A stretch of DNA of 49,559 nucleotides from positions 1-49,559 of the forward strand of contig CAZHJU010000025.1 in the NCBI GenBank assembly GCA_964533495.1. The letters are read 5' to 3'. The notes below the pieces were generated by a model. That model worked only from the letters and a program-made list of their open reading frames with translations. It was not told where the DNA came from and did not search any database. Source of the stretch: Ga0077527 sp964533495 (GTDB lineage Bacteria; Pseudomonadota; Gammaproteobacteria; Burkholderiales; SG8-41). Below are positions 42,769 to 49,559 of the stretch, in pieces. A program made the position numbers and the translations under genes. Positions within the stretch are counted from its first letter, which is position 1. Every line of letters begins with the position of its first letter.

Positions 42769-43890
42769 TCAGCCCGCCACGACCGGAATGCCGGCCAGCG
42801 CCGCGCCGCGGCGGCGCGAGCGCTGCTCCGCGATGAGGTCCTGCAGGTCGACGCGGATGCCGGACTCGCGCTCCAGCGCCATCACTTCGTCGCCGACCGC
42901 GATCGAGCAGCAGGCCGGCGTCACCCGCACGTCGCGGCCCAGCCGCAACGCGAGCTCGACCACGCCGTCGGCCGGATGCGCGATGCCGTTGAGGCCCGCC
43001 ATCACCGCGTAACTGTCGATTTCCGCCTTGACCTGCCCCGCGGGCCGCGCGCAGCCCAGCAGCAGCGGCGTATCCGGCAGGCGCTTGCGCGCGTCCGCGA
43101 AAAAGCGGCCGACCTGCCGTGCATCCGGCGTCGCGAACGGCCGCTGCGCCGGCGCGTAAAACGGCATCACCACCACCAGCACCAGCGCCGCGGGCCTGTG
43201 GCGGGCGACGATTTCGAGCGCCTCCCACTCGCCGAGCAGACGCCCGTAGTGCAGGCCGATGACGATGTGCGGCACGCATTTCATCGCAGTCGCCGTCAGG
43301 CATTCCAGCGAACGCTCGAAATCGGCGACGCCGCGCTTCAGGTGATAGACCTGCGAGATCGTGTCCTGCGCGCCGATGACATCCATCATCGCCGCGTCGA
43401 TGCCGGCGGCCTCCATGCGCTGCGCGATGTCGCGGTCGACCAGCGCGGTGTGCAGGGCGATCCTGAATGCCGGGAAGGCGTCCTTGATCCGCCGCACCAC
43501 CGGGTAATAGGCGTCGTACTCGACCTCGTTGCGGTGGTTGGAGCCGCCGGTCAGCAGCATGCCCTGGGCGCCTGCGGCGATCTGCTCGTTGACCACCCGC
43601 CACAGCGCCTCGGGCGTCCGCGCCGGGATCATCGGCTCGAGGATCTTCGCCTTGCAGTGGTCGCAGGCCAGCGCGCAGTCGCCGCCGGTGATCGACACCG
43701 CGGGCCAGGCGCTCTTGCCGCAACCGGCCAGTTCCGAGGTGCTGTAGGACTTGAAGGTCGGGGTGTAGAAATTGATGCCGGCGCCCGTGGCCCGGGCCTC
43801 CCTTTCAATGCCCCCGACCAGCGCCGCATCCAGCGCAACGCCGTCCAGCGCCTCGATGGCGCCGGCAATGTCGAGCCAGCCGCTGCCCAC
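42769..43890 (-). CDS. lipS1: Radical SAM lipoyl synthase component LipS1
   Basis: A 373-residue radical SAM enzyme with cluster motif Cys72-x3-Cys76-x2-Cys79 in SITGGDCALACDHCKAKIL. Further conserved cysteines, such as KCVPHIVIGLHYGR, PLLLGCARPAGQ and TPACCSIAVGD, may bind an auxiliary cluster. It is homologous to the archaeal biotin-synthase-like proteins shown to form lipoate with a partner. The GTG start at 43890 has GGGGAACG upstream. It follows lbpA by 18 bp and precedes the ligase by 3 bp. Confidence 0.8.
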   Translation of the reverse strand: MGSGWLDIAGAIEALDGVALDAALVGGIEREARATGAGINFYTPTFKSYSTSELAGCGKSAWPAVSITGGDCALACDHCKAKILEPMIPARTPEALWRVVNEQIAAGAQGMLLTGGSNHRNEVEYDAYYPVVRRIKDAFPAFRIALHTALVDRDIAQRMEAAGIDAAMMDVIGAQDTISQVYHLKRGVADFERSLECLTATAMKCVPHIVIGLHYGRLLGEWEALEIVARHRPAALVLVVVMPFYAPAQRPFATPDARQVGRFFADARKRLPDTPLLLGCARPAGQVKAEIDSYAVMAGLNGIAHPADGVVELALRLGRDVRVTPACCSIAVGDEVMALERESGIRVDLQDLIAEQRSRRRGAALAGIPVVAG

Positions 43891-43908
43891 GCCGTTCCCC
43901 GGTCGCGC

Positions 43909-44352
43909 TCAGGCGCCGCAGCCGGCAAAACCTTCGGCGTTCATCTTGGCCTCGAACGCGGCCGCCGCCGCGCCGCCGGTGGTCAGCCCGCCCGCTTCGC
44001 CGTCCCAGTTCGCCGGCTTCAGCTTGACCATCCAGCCCGAACCGTAGGGATCGCTGTTGATGCTGCCCGGCGCCGAGGACAGGCCGTCGTTGATCGCGAC
44101 GACCTCGCCTGAAACGGGGGTCTTCACCGGCCCCACCCACTTGCCGGACTCGACGGTCGCCGCCGACTTGTTCTGCTCGACGCTGCGGCCGACCTTCTTC
44201 GGCGTGCAGGACACCACCTGGCCGGCCAGCGCCGCGGCATAGGCGGTCATGCCGATGGTCACCGTGCCGTCGGCTTCCCTGCGCAGCCAGACGTTGCTGT
44301 CGACGTTGTAATACAGGTCATCCGGAATGTTGCAGCCCTTGACTGATGCCAT
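43909..44352 (-). CDS. lbpA: Lipoate-binding protein LbpA (canonical, GcvH-like)
   Basis: A 147-residue GcvH-like carrier. The lipoyl lysine is Lys71 in ATVESGKWVGPVKTPVSGEV, a complete hammerhead-type lipoyl site. The N-terminus MASVKGCNIPDDLYYNVDSN with a cysteine and the Tyr-Tyr pair is typical of LbpA rather than glycine-cleavage GcvH. In the sHdr pathway its dihydrolipoyl group carries sulfur between the transfer proteins and the sHdr complex. It lies downstream of dsrE and directly before lipS1. Confidence 0.9.
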   Translation of the reverse strand: MASVKGCNIPDDLYYNVDSNVWLRREADGTVTIGMTAYAAALAGQVVSCTPKKVGRSVEQNKSAATVESGKWVGPVKTPVSGEVVAINDGLSSAPGSINSDPYGSGWMVKLKPANWDGEAGGLTTGGAAAAAFEAKMNAEGFAGCGA

Positions 44353-44388
44353 GTCGCCTCTCCTCTCCCACCGGTTCTTGAAATGTCT

Positions 44389-44787
44389 TCAGAAAAACAG
44401 CGCCTTGTCCGAGCTCAGGATCAGGTCGGCCAGTTCGCCGCCGCTCGACAGCTCGTCGACTTCGGCGATGACGTCGGGAACCTCGATCTCGTAACCGGGC
44501 ATCGCCGGACGGCACAGGTAGAACTTCGCCCCGGCCGCCTTCGCATCACGCATGAATTCGATGATTGTCTTGCCGCCGTCCATCGCCGTCAATCGTTCCG
44601 CCACGCCCTTCTGGCACAGGCGGACGCCTTCCATCGTGAAGAACACCTTCACGTCGGCATCCATCGACGCCATGATCGCCGCCATGTAGAAGGGCGTCGC
44701 GCAGCGGCTGCGCTGCGACGGCCCGCTGGTCATCACGATGACCACGGATTTTTCGTCGTGGTCGAGGTAATGCCGGTCGCCGCTCAT
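44389..44787 (-). CDS. DsrE-family sulfur-relay protein
   Basis: A 132-residue DsrE/DsrF/DsrH-like protein with KSVVIVMTSGPSQRSRCATP, then AAIMASMDADVKVFFTMEGV. Cysteines in the middle (RSRC, VRLCQKG) and at YLCRPAMPGYE could carry sulfane sulfur. DsrE3-type proteins are known partners of TusA and sHdr. It starts inside the stop of the preceding LbpA-like gene (ATGA at 44784-44787). I cannot assign a DsrE3 subclass from sequence alone. Confidence 0.8.
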   Translation of the reverse strand: MSGDRHYLDHDEKSVVIVMTSGPSQRSRCATPFYMAAIMASMDADVKVFFTMEGVRLCQKGVAERLTAMDGGKTIIEFMRDAKAAGAKFYLCRPAMPGYEIEVPDVIAEVDELSSGGELADLILSSDKALFF

Positions 44788-45230
44788 GCGTCCGGCCGCT
44801 TGCAGTGGATGTCATCGCGCATGCAGCGCGCGCGGTAGCCGTCCCGGGCGGCCTCTCCGGTGCGCAGCACCGACAGCGCCTGCTCCACCGAATGCGCCGG
44901 CGCCACCTTCGCAATCCAGGCCTCGTACGGATTCCGGTTCAGCAGCGCCGGATGTTCCAGCACCTCGCCGTTGGCTTCGGCGATGCTGCAGTCGAACAGG
45001 TTCGGCACCGGCCCCGCCCACTTGCCGCTCTCGATGGTCGCCACCGGTTTGCCGGCCGGCCGCAGCGTGCCCGGCCGGCGCACGCGGACATGGAGGATTT
45101 TTCCGGCGATCGTTTGCGAGATGTCGGTCATGCCCACGGCCAGCAGGCCACCTTCCTCGACCCGCACCCAGATCTGGTATTCGGCATCGTAATGAAGTTC
45201 GGGGCGGAATTCGCAGCCATTGCAGTCCAT
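44784..45230 (-). CDS. Second GcvH-like lipoate-binding protein, divergent LbpA
   Basis: A 148-residue paralogue of LbpA. Lys70 in ATIESGKWAGP keeps the lipoylation motif. It differs in the N-terminal pair of cysteines (MDCNGCEFRPELHYDAEYQI) and in the loop after the lysine, where Pro-Val-Ser-Gly is replaced by VPNLFDCSIAEANGEV with Cys81. A C-terminal tail RARCMRDDIHCKRPDA adds two more cysteines. It sits between sHdrB2 and dsrE, and may prefer a different partner from the LbpA downstream. Confidence 0.8.
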   Translation of the reverse strand: MDCNGCEFRPELHYDAEYQIWVRVEEGGLLAVGMTDISQTIAGKILHVRVRRPGTLRPAGKPVATIESGKWAGPVPNLFDCSIAEANGEVLEHPALLNRNPYEAWIAKVAPAHSVEQALSVLRTGEAARDGYRARCMRDDIHCKRPDA

Positions 45231-45262
45231 GCCGCCAGTTTAACCGCAGCGCCGCCGCGCGC

Positions 45263-46174
45263 TCAGATCACGCCTTTCTCATGCAGCAGATCCAGCGAGT
45301 CCGACACGTTCTCGTGTATGGCCAGCTTGCGCGGCGACAGCCCGAGCGCCAAGCCCAGCAACTGCGTGAAATAGACGATCTTCACCTTGGTCTGGATGCC
45401 AAAGCGCGTTTCCGCGCGCACTTGGTGCATTTCCAGTCCTGAATGGCAGGTCGGGCATTCGGTGGCGATCACTTCGGCGCCGGACTCCTCCGCCGCCTGC
45501 AGCAGGTTGAGCACCAGCTGGGTCGAGGTGTCGGAATCGGACAGAGTATGCGCGCCACCACAACATGCTGTTTTTAAAGGAAAATCCACATTCTCGGCAC
45601 CGGCGGCCTGGAGCAGGTCGTCCATGAAATGCGGCTTGTGCGTCGACTCCGAGCCGGGCCCCTGGTCCTTCTCCGGAAAAATCTGTCGCGGCCGGGTGTA
45701 CATGCAGCCGTAGTAATTGGCGATCTTCAGGCCGTTGAGATTCTTGCGGATCCGCTCCTGGATGCCTTCGGGACCGAGTTCCTCCATCAGCCATTCCAGC
45801 AGGTGCAGCGTGCGCACCTTGCCGTCGTAGACCGGGTCATCGGCCTTTTTGGCCAAGTCCTGCACGGTCTGCAAGGTTTCAGCGGATGTCGAGCACTCGT
45901 ACTCCGCTTTCTTCAGGTTGTGATAACAGCCGTTGCAGGGTGCCATCACGGTGTCGAGGCCCATTTTCTCCGCGGCGATGGCCATGTTGCGCGCAGACAT
46001 ATAGGTCTGCAGCATCGGGTGGACATTCTTCACCTCCATCGCGCCGCAGCAGTTCCAGTCCTGCAGGGTCTCCATCTCGAGGTCCAGCGCGTCGACCAGC
46101 GCCCGCGTCGAACGGTCGTACGGCCCGCCCGAACCTTCGAGCGCGCATCCCGGGTAATAGGCCACTTTGCTCAT
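45263..46174 (-). CDS. shdrB2: sHdrB2, CCG-domain subunit of the sulfur-oxidising Hdr-like complex
   Basis: A 303-residue protein with two CCG domains that bind a noncubane Fe-S cluster. The first is VAYYPGCALEGSG (Cys10), DWNCCGAMEV (Cys42-Cys43) and APCNGCYHNL (Cys80, Cys83). The second is YYGCMYTRP, KTACCGGAHT and TECPTCHSGL. The start MSKVAYYPGCA at 46174 overlaps the hdrC2 stop (46171) by ATGA; a much longer in-frame extension upstream lies within hdrC2 and is rejected. Its partner in the complex is sHdrC2. Confidence 0.92.
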   Translation of the reverse strand: MSKVAYYPGCALEGSGGPYDRSTRALVDALDLEMETLQDWNCCGAMEVKNVHPMLQTYMSARNMAIAAEKMGLDTVMAPCNGCYHNLKKAEYECSTSAETLQTVQDLAKKADDPVYDGKVRTLHLLEWLMEELGPEGIQERIRKNLNGLKIANYYGCMYTRPRQIFPEKDQGPGSESTHKPHFMDDLLQAAGAENVDFPLKTACCGGAHTLSDSDTSTQLVLNLLQAAEESGAEVIATECPTCHSGLEMHQVRAETRFGIQTKVKIVYFTQLLGLALGLSPRKLAIHENVSDSLDLLHEKGVI

Positions 46175-46950
46175 CTGCGGTGCGTCCCCATTCTGGTTTT
46201 CTGTTCCTCGACATAGGCGCGCAGCACTTCGCCGGTGCGCCCCCAGGATTTCGTGCGCGGCTTGAACACCATCGCCAGGCCCATTTTCAGCGGCCCCAGC
46301 AGCGGCACGCGGGCGAGGAAGGCGCCGATGCGCCCCTCCCGCAACAGCGGCCATTTGTTCATGCGCGCGATCATGATGCCCAGCCAGCCGGTTTTCACCA
46401 GCTCGACGATGTCCTGCCCGGTCCTACCCAGAAAATTCCGGATGACCTCGGTGTCCTCGATGCGGCCGCGCTCCAGGCACTGGCGGGTGAACTCCTCGTC
46501 GAACAGCGTCGGGTCCGACTTCCGCACGTGGCCTTCGTCCTCCATCCAGTGCTGCAGCGCCTTCATCACGCCCTCGGGTTTGACGTCCTTGGGACAGATG
46601 TTGGTGCACTTGTTGCACGACACGCACTGCCAGATGATGTCCTTGTCCTTGAGGATTTCGTCCTTCAGGCCGAGGTTGGTCAGGTAGATCCAGTAGCGCG
46701 GATTGAAATCGGTGTTGACCGCGTACATCGTGCAGGAATTGGTGCAGGAGCCGCACTGCCAGCAGCGGCTGACGTTCTCGCCGCCGGGATAGGACTCGAT
46801 GGTCTTGTAGAAGTCGGGGTCGTAGTCGCTGACGTACCGCGGCCTCACCATCGTGTTCCAGTGGCCGGACACGTCGACGCCGTCGATCACCAGCTTGTCG
46901 GCGGTCATCAGGTCGCCGGGCGCTATCAGGGATTTTTCGTGTATCGCCAT
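46171..46950 (-). CDS. shdrC2: sHdrC2, ferredoxin-like subunit with two [4Fe-4S] motifs
   Basis: A 259-residue subunit. Two cubane motifs are seen: Cys63, 66, 69, 73 in RCWQCGSCTNSC, and Cys109, 112, 115, 119 in QCVSCNKCTNICP. The basic C-terminal part (ARMNKWPLLREGR, KPRTKSWGRTGE) has no predicted membrane span beyond one short hydrophobic patch. In this pathway the C subunits pass electrons between B and A subunits. It lies 7 bp after the hypothetical gene. Confidence 0.92.
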   Translation of the reverse strand: MAIHEKSLIAPGDLMTADKLVIDGVDVSGHWNTMVRPRYVSDYDPDFYKTIESYPGGENVSRCWQCGSCTNSCTMYAVNTDFNPRYWIYLTNLGLKDEILKDKDIIWQCVSCNKCTNICPKDVKPEGVMKALQHWMEDEGHVRKSDPTLFDEEFTRQCLERGRIEDTEVIRNFLGRTGQDIVELVKTGWLGIMIARMNKWPLLREGRIGAFLARVPLLGPLKMGLAMVFKPRTKSWGRTGEVLRAYVEEQKTRMGTHRR

Positions 46951-46957
46951 GGTGGTT

Positions 46958-47842
46958 TCAGTGGGTTTCCGCGTGCAGGACGGCGGCCGGCTTTTTCACC
47001 CGGTCGGAACGGTCGCCGGGCGCGGCGTCGATGCCGAGCAGGCGCTTCAACTGCTCCTGCGCCGGCACGCCGCGGCCGAAATCGGCGCCGAGGCTGCCTT
47101 CGGTCATCGAGCGGAAATAGGCAAGGTAGGCCTGCGCCTGCAGCAGGTCGACCCACAGCTCTTCGTCGCGGTAGATGCCTTGTGCCGCCAGCTGCTCCGC
47201 CAGCCAGCAGCGGGCGCCCTCGAACAGGCCCGGATCGTTGCCGAAGGGCAGTTCGCGGATGCTGTCGCTGCCGCGCACCAGCTCGCGCAGGGCCCCGCTC
47301 TGCGTGGCCTGGTCCCACACCCAGCGCGTCATCAGCGGATAACGCAGCGGATCGCCGTAATGCAGCAGTTCGGCGGCGAAATCCCAGGCCGCGCGGCGCA
47401 GCCTGGCCGCGGCCTTGATGCCGGCACGATCCGTCGAGCCGGCACCCGGCATGGCATCGACGAACTGCTGCAGGCGCTGTCCCGGCGCGGCGGCGCCGAA
47501 CCACAGGTCCCTGACCCGCACGCCGGCCTCTGCGCCAAGATCCTCCAGCGCCGGGTACAGGCGGCGGCGCGCCGTGAACACCAGCGCCAGCACACCCTCG
47601 AGTTCGGGCAGCGCCGGGGGCGCGGCGCGGACACGCTCCCGCAAATTCGCGAATACGGAAATCTTGGCGCCGAGCGCCGCGAGATAGGCTTCGATCCCGC
47701 CGTCCTGCTCCGCACCCGCCAGCAGGGCATCGAAATGACGCCGGAACGCCGCCGCGTCCAGCGGCAGCGGCAATGCCGCCGGTGCCACACCCTCGGCTAC
47801 CGCCGGAAGGACGGGCACGGCAGCTTTTTTCAACCGGAACAT
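46958..47842 (-). CDS. Conserved hypothetical protein of sHdr clusters
   Basis: A 294-residue, helix-rich soluble protein lying between hdrA and hdrC2, the place of the gene usually called hyp in sHdr clusters. It starts MFRLKKAAVPVLPAVAEGVA and has several Trp/Tyr-rich helical stretches (RRAAWDFAAELLHYGDPLRY, GIYRDEELWVDLLQAQAYLA). No cysteine cluster or enzyme motif is seen. The ATG at 47842 lies 10 bp after the hdrA stop; an in-frame ATG at 47968 would overlap hdrA by more than 100 bp. It may be a structural or assembly factor. Confidence 0.8.
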   Translation of the reverse strand: MFRLKKAAVPVLPAVAEGVAPAALPLPLDAAAFRRHFDALLAGAEQDGGIEAYLAALGAKISVFANLRERVRAAPPALPELEGVLALVFTARRRLYPALEDLGAEAGVRVRDLWFGAAAPGQRLQQFVDAMPGAGSTDRAGIKAAARLRRAAWDFAAELLHYGDPLRYPLMTRWVWDQATQSGALRELVRGSDSIRELPFGNDPGLFEGARCWLAEQLAAQGIYRDEELWVDLLQAQAYLAYFRSMTEGSLGADFGRGVPAQEQLKRLLGIDAAPGDRSDRVKKPAAVLHAETH

Positions 47843-47852
47843 CGGCACAACG

Positions 47853-48902
47853 TCAGGCCGCCTGCTGCCCGGGCGCGGCAAGGTCGCCCACCGCGCGCAC
47901 CGCCATGCCGAGGCCATGGGCGATGCAGGTGTCGATGTCCTCCGGCCCCAGCGCCGAGCCGCCGGCATAGACGCCGCGGCGCGAGGTCGAGAAGGTCGCC
48001 GTGTAATGCTCGCCGCGCTGCAGGAAGCCGTGGGACTCGAGCCCGATGCCGAACACCTTCGCGATTTCCGGATTGTCGAGGTTGGGGTCCATGCCGATGG
48101 CGTGCACCACCAGGTCGAAGGGGATCACGATCGGACGCTTGACCAGCGTGTCCTCGCCCTTCACCAGCAGGCGGCCGTCGGCCGCCTTCGTCACTTCGGC
48201 GATGCGCGCCTTGACGAACTTGGTGCGGAATTCCTCCTGCGAACGCCAGTAGAACCTGTCCTCGTAGAGACCGAAGGTGCGAATGTCCATGTAATAGATG
48301 TAGACGTCCGTCTGCGGCGACAGCTCCTTGATCTCCATCGCCAGGTTGGTCGACACCGTGCAGCAGATCTTCGAGCACCACTCGCGACCGATCTGGCGGT
48401 CGCGCGAGCCGACGCAGAGCAGGATGCACACCCGCTCCGGCACGCGGCCGTCGGACGGACAGGCGATCCTGCCTGCCGTGACCATCTGCTCGACCTGGGT
48501 CGTCGTCACCACGTCCTCGTAGGTGCCGAAGCCCCATTCCGGCTTGTTGATGGCGTCGAAATGCGTGAACCCGGTGCCGAGAATCACGGCGCCGACCTGC
48601 ACCGTCTGGCCATTCGACAGCGTCGCCCTGAAGTCGCCGAAATCGCCGTCGAGTTTCGCGACTTTTGCGCCCTTGTGGATGGTCACCCGGGGATTGTCTT
48701 CGACGCGCTTGACCATGCGGCCGATGGCGTCCTTCGCCCATTCGCCGGAGGGCACCAGCTTCGCATAGCCGGACAGGATCGGCGCCCCGCCCAGCCGGTT
48801 TTCCTTCTCCACCAGCACCACGCGTTTGCCCACGGACGCGGCGGCGGCCGCCGCGGACAGGCCGGTCGGACCGGCGCCTACGATCAACAGGGTGTCATTC
48901 AT
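47853..48902 (-). CDS. shdrA: sHdrA, FAD-containing core subunit
   Basis: A 349-residue flavoprotein. The nucleotide-binding fingerprint is LIVGAGPTGLSAAAAAASVG, followed by LVEKENRLGG and, near the end, GVYAGGSALGPEDIDTCIAH. A cysteine set, Cys160, 164, 177, 181 and 182 in RVCILLCVGSRDRQIGREWC SKICC, is the atypical Fe-S binding site of this group. It lacks the extra ferredoxin domains of methanogen HdrA. It starts 4 bp after hdrB1. It is the electron-bifurcation-like core through which sulfur oxidation is thought to deliver electrons. Confidence 0.92.
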   Translation of the reverse strand: MNDTLLIVGAGPTGLSAAAAAASVGKRVVLVEKENRLGGAPILSGYAKLVPSGEWAKDAIGRMVKRVEDNPRVTIHKGAKVAKLDGDFGDFRATLSNGQTVQVGAVILGTGFTHFDAINKPEWGFGTYEDVVTTTQVEQMVTAGRIACPSDGRVPERVCILLCVGSRDRQIGREWCSKICCTVSTNLAMEIKELSPQTDVYIYYMDIRTFGLYEDRFYWRSQEEFRTKFVKARIAEVTKAADGRLLVKGEDTLVKRPIVIPFDLVVHAIGMDPNLDNPEIAKVFGIGLESHGFLQRGEHYTATFSTSRRGVYAGGSALGPEDIDTCIAHGLGMAVRAVGDLAAPGQQAA

Positions 48903-48906
48903 GGGG

Positions 48907-49559
48907 TCAGCGGCTGATGGCCAGTTCGGGGTTGTACAGATACTCGATGCGGCCCGCCTCGACTTCCTTCAGGTAGGCCTCGAAATTGCGCTTCGACTCG
49001 TCCCAGGAAATGCCCATCTTCTCGACCACTTCCTCGCAGGGACTGGCGTGCCACTGCAGTTGCACGATCTTGAACGGATCGGCGCCGCAGGCCAGCGCGG
49101 CGAACTGGATGTCGGCCATGATCGGCACCGAGTAGTTCTTGTCGTGTGCCTTGCCGATCCACTGGTTCTTGTCCATCGTCGTGATGCAGCCGGTGTCGAT
49201 GCCCAGCATCACGTCGGCGTTGGCCTCCTCGCGCGCGACCTTGATCTTGCGGTCGATCGTGAACGAGCGGGTGAATTCGCGCTCGGAAATGATGTGGCGG
49301 AAACCGAAGCCGCAGCAGTCGTACCAGGTCGAGTAGTCGATCACCTGCGCGCCGAGCGCCTCGGCCACCGAGGTGCCCACCGCGGTGCGGTTGCCGCCGA
49401 GCACCGACGGATCGTAGATCGCGTCCTCGTGCACCATCTTGTAGTAGTGGCAGGCGGTGTGCACGGTGACGCGGACCTTCGACACATCGATGGTCTGCAG
49501 CTCGGAGGCGATGCGTTTGCGCATCACGTGCACCCATTCCGAGTAATGCACGATCTCCT
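48907..49559 (-). CDS. shdrB1: sHdrB1 (N-terminus cut by right edge)
   Basis: The C-terminal 217 codons of an HdrB-type protein. TACHYYKMVHEDAIYDPSVL followed by YDCCGFGFRHII is the second CCG domain, with GIDTGCITTMDKNQWIGKA and LACGADPFKIVQLQWHASPC. The reading frame is open to the edge, with EIVHYSEWVHVM upstream, so the start and the first CCG domain are outside. A GTG at 49551 is not a real start. sHdrC1 should lie just beyond the window. Confidence 0.9.
   Translation of the reverse strand, partial: EIVHYSEWVHVMRKRIASELQTIDVSKVRVTVHTACHYYKMVHEDAIYDPSVLGGNRTAVGTSVAEALGAQVIDYSTWYDCCGFGFRHIISEREFTRSFTIDRKIKVAREEANADVMLGIDTGCITTMDKNQWIGKAHDKNYSVPIMADIQFAALACGADPFKIVQLQWHASPCEEVVEKMGISWDESKRNFEAYLKEVEAGRIEYLYNPELAISR

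Noticed and set aside
41632..44112. 826-codon plus-strand frame opposite lipS1, the ligase and lipT
   Set aside because: Arginine- and alanine-rich translation with no domain, fully antisense to three well-supported genes; an effect of high GC.
46175..46354. 60-codon N-terminal extension of sHdrB2
   Set aside because: It lies wholly within hdrC2 in another frame and lacks the family start; MSKVAYYPGCA at 46174 is the real beginning.

Overview
The window is GC-rich, gene-dense chromosomal DNA from a betaproteobacterium. The evidence is gene order and protein character: rplU-rpmA-obg-proB followed by a CNP1-like gene, a proS/rppH region, ilvI-ilvH-ilvC-psd-pssA-leuA, a sigma factor-DUF3619-DUF3106-RDD cluster, divergent lptGF/pepA, holC-valS, and pilSR next to ampD. 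The genus cannot be named from sequence alone. A sulfur oxidiser is likely because the right quarter carries an sHdr (heterodisulfide-reductase-like) sulfur oxidation cluster. A 10-base N run (33438-33447) inside valS marks a draft scaffold join.

Layout. 1-5.5 kb, minus strand: the start of nrdA (cut by the left edge) with tandem NrdR boxes, then ampD, pilR, pilS and a small zinc-ribbon-like PP0621-type gene. 5.8-10.5 kb: tRNA-Pro(CGG), ispB, then rplU, rpmA, obg and proB on plus, and a convergent exported CNP1-like gene. 10.5-15.2 kb, minus: DUF3501, an HdrB/GlpC-like Fe-S protein and rubrerythrin (apparently a redox/peroxide unit), a CBS protein, rppH and a spermidine-synthase-like gene. 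15.2-18.6 kb, plus: proS, a lytic transglycosylase, wrbA and DUF2069. 18.7-25.3 kb, minus: ilvI, ilvH, ilvC, psd, pssA and leuA. 25.5-27.4 kb, plus: sigma factor, DUF3619, DUF3106 and RDD. 27.4-29.6 kb, minus: lptF and lptG. 29.7-36.9 kb, plus: pepA, holC, a hypothetical frame open into valS, an MFS exporter and DUF4126.

From 36.95 kb to the right edge all genes lie on the minus strand. Read in transcription order they are sHdrB1 (cut by the edge), sHdrA, a conserved hypothetical, sHdrC2, sHdrB2, a GcvH-like lipoate-binding protein (LbpA-like), a DsrE-family protein, a second LbpA, radical SAM LipS1, a lipoate ligase with fused accessory domain, the flavoprotein LipT, a 46-codon HbpS/GlcG remnant, radical SAM LipS2, a 136-residue unknown, a second and atypical BPL/LPL-fold ligase, a probable Tat-exported FecR-like protein and a receiver-like protein. 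From knowledge of the sHdr-LbpA pathway, DsrE/TusA-type carriers deliver sulfane sulfur to the sHdr complex, lipoylated LbpA is the essential dithiol cofactor protein, and LipS1/LipS2/ligase/LipT build lipoate on it.

The least explained part is the tail after lipS2 (unknown, second ligase, FecR-like, receiver-like). Its first three genes are joined by ATGA overlaps. Next to it is a 19-bp AT-rich sequence present as inverted copies 4.3 kb apart, one within the HbpS/GlcG remnant and one at the end of the MFS gene. These are my best candidates for something undescribed; the core sHdr and lipoate genes belong to known families.
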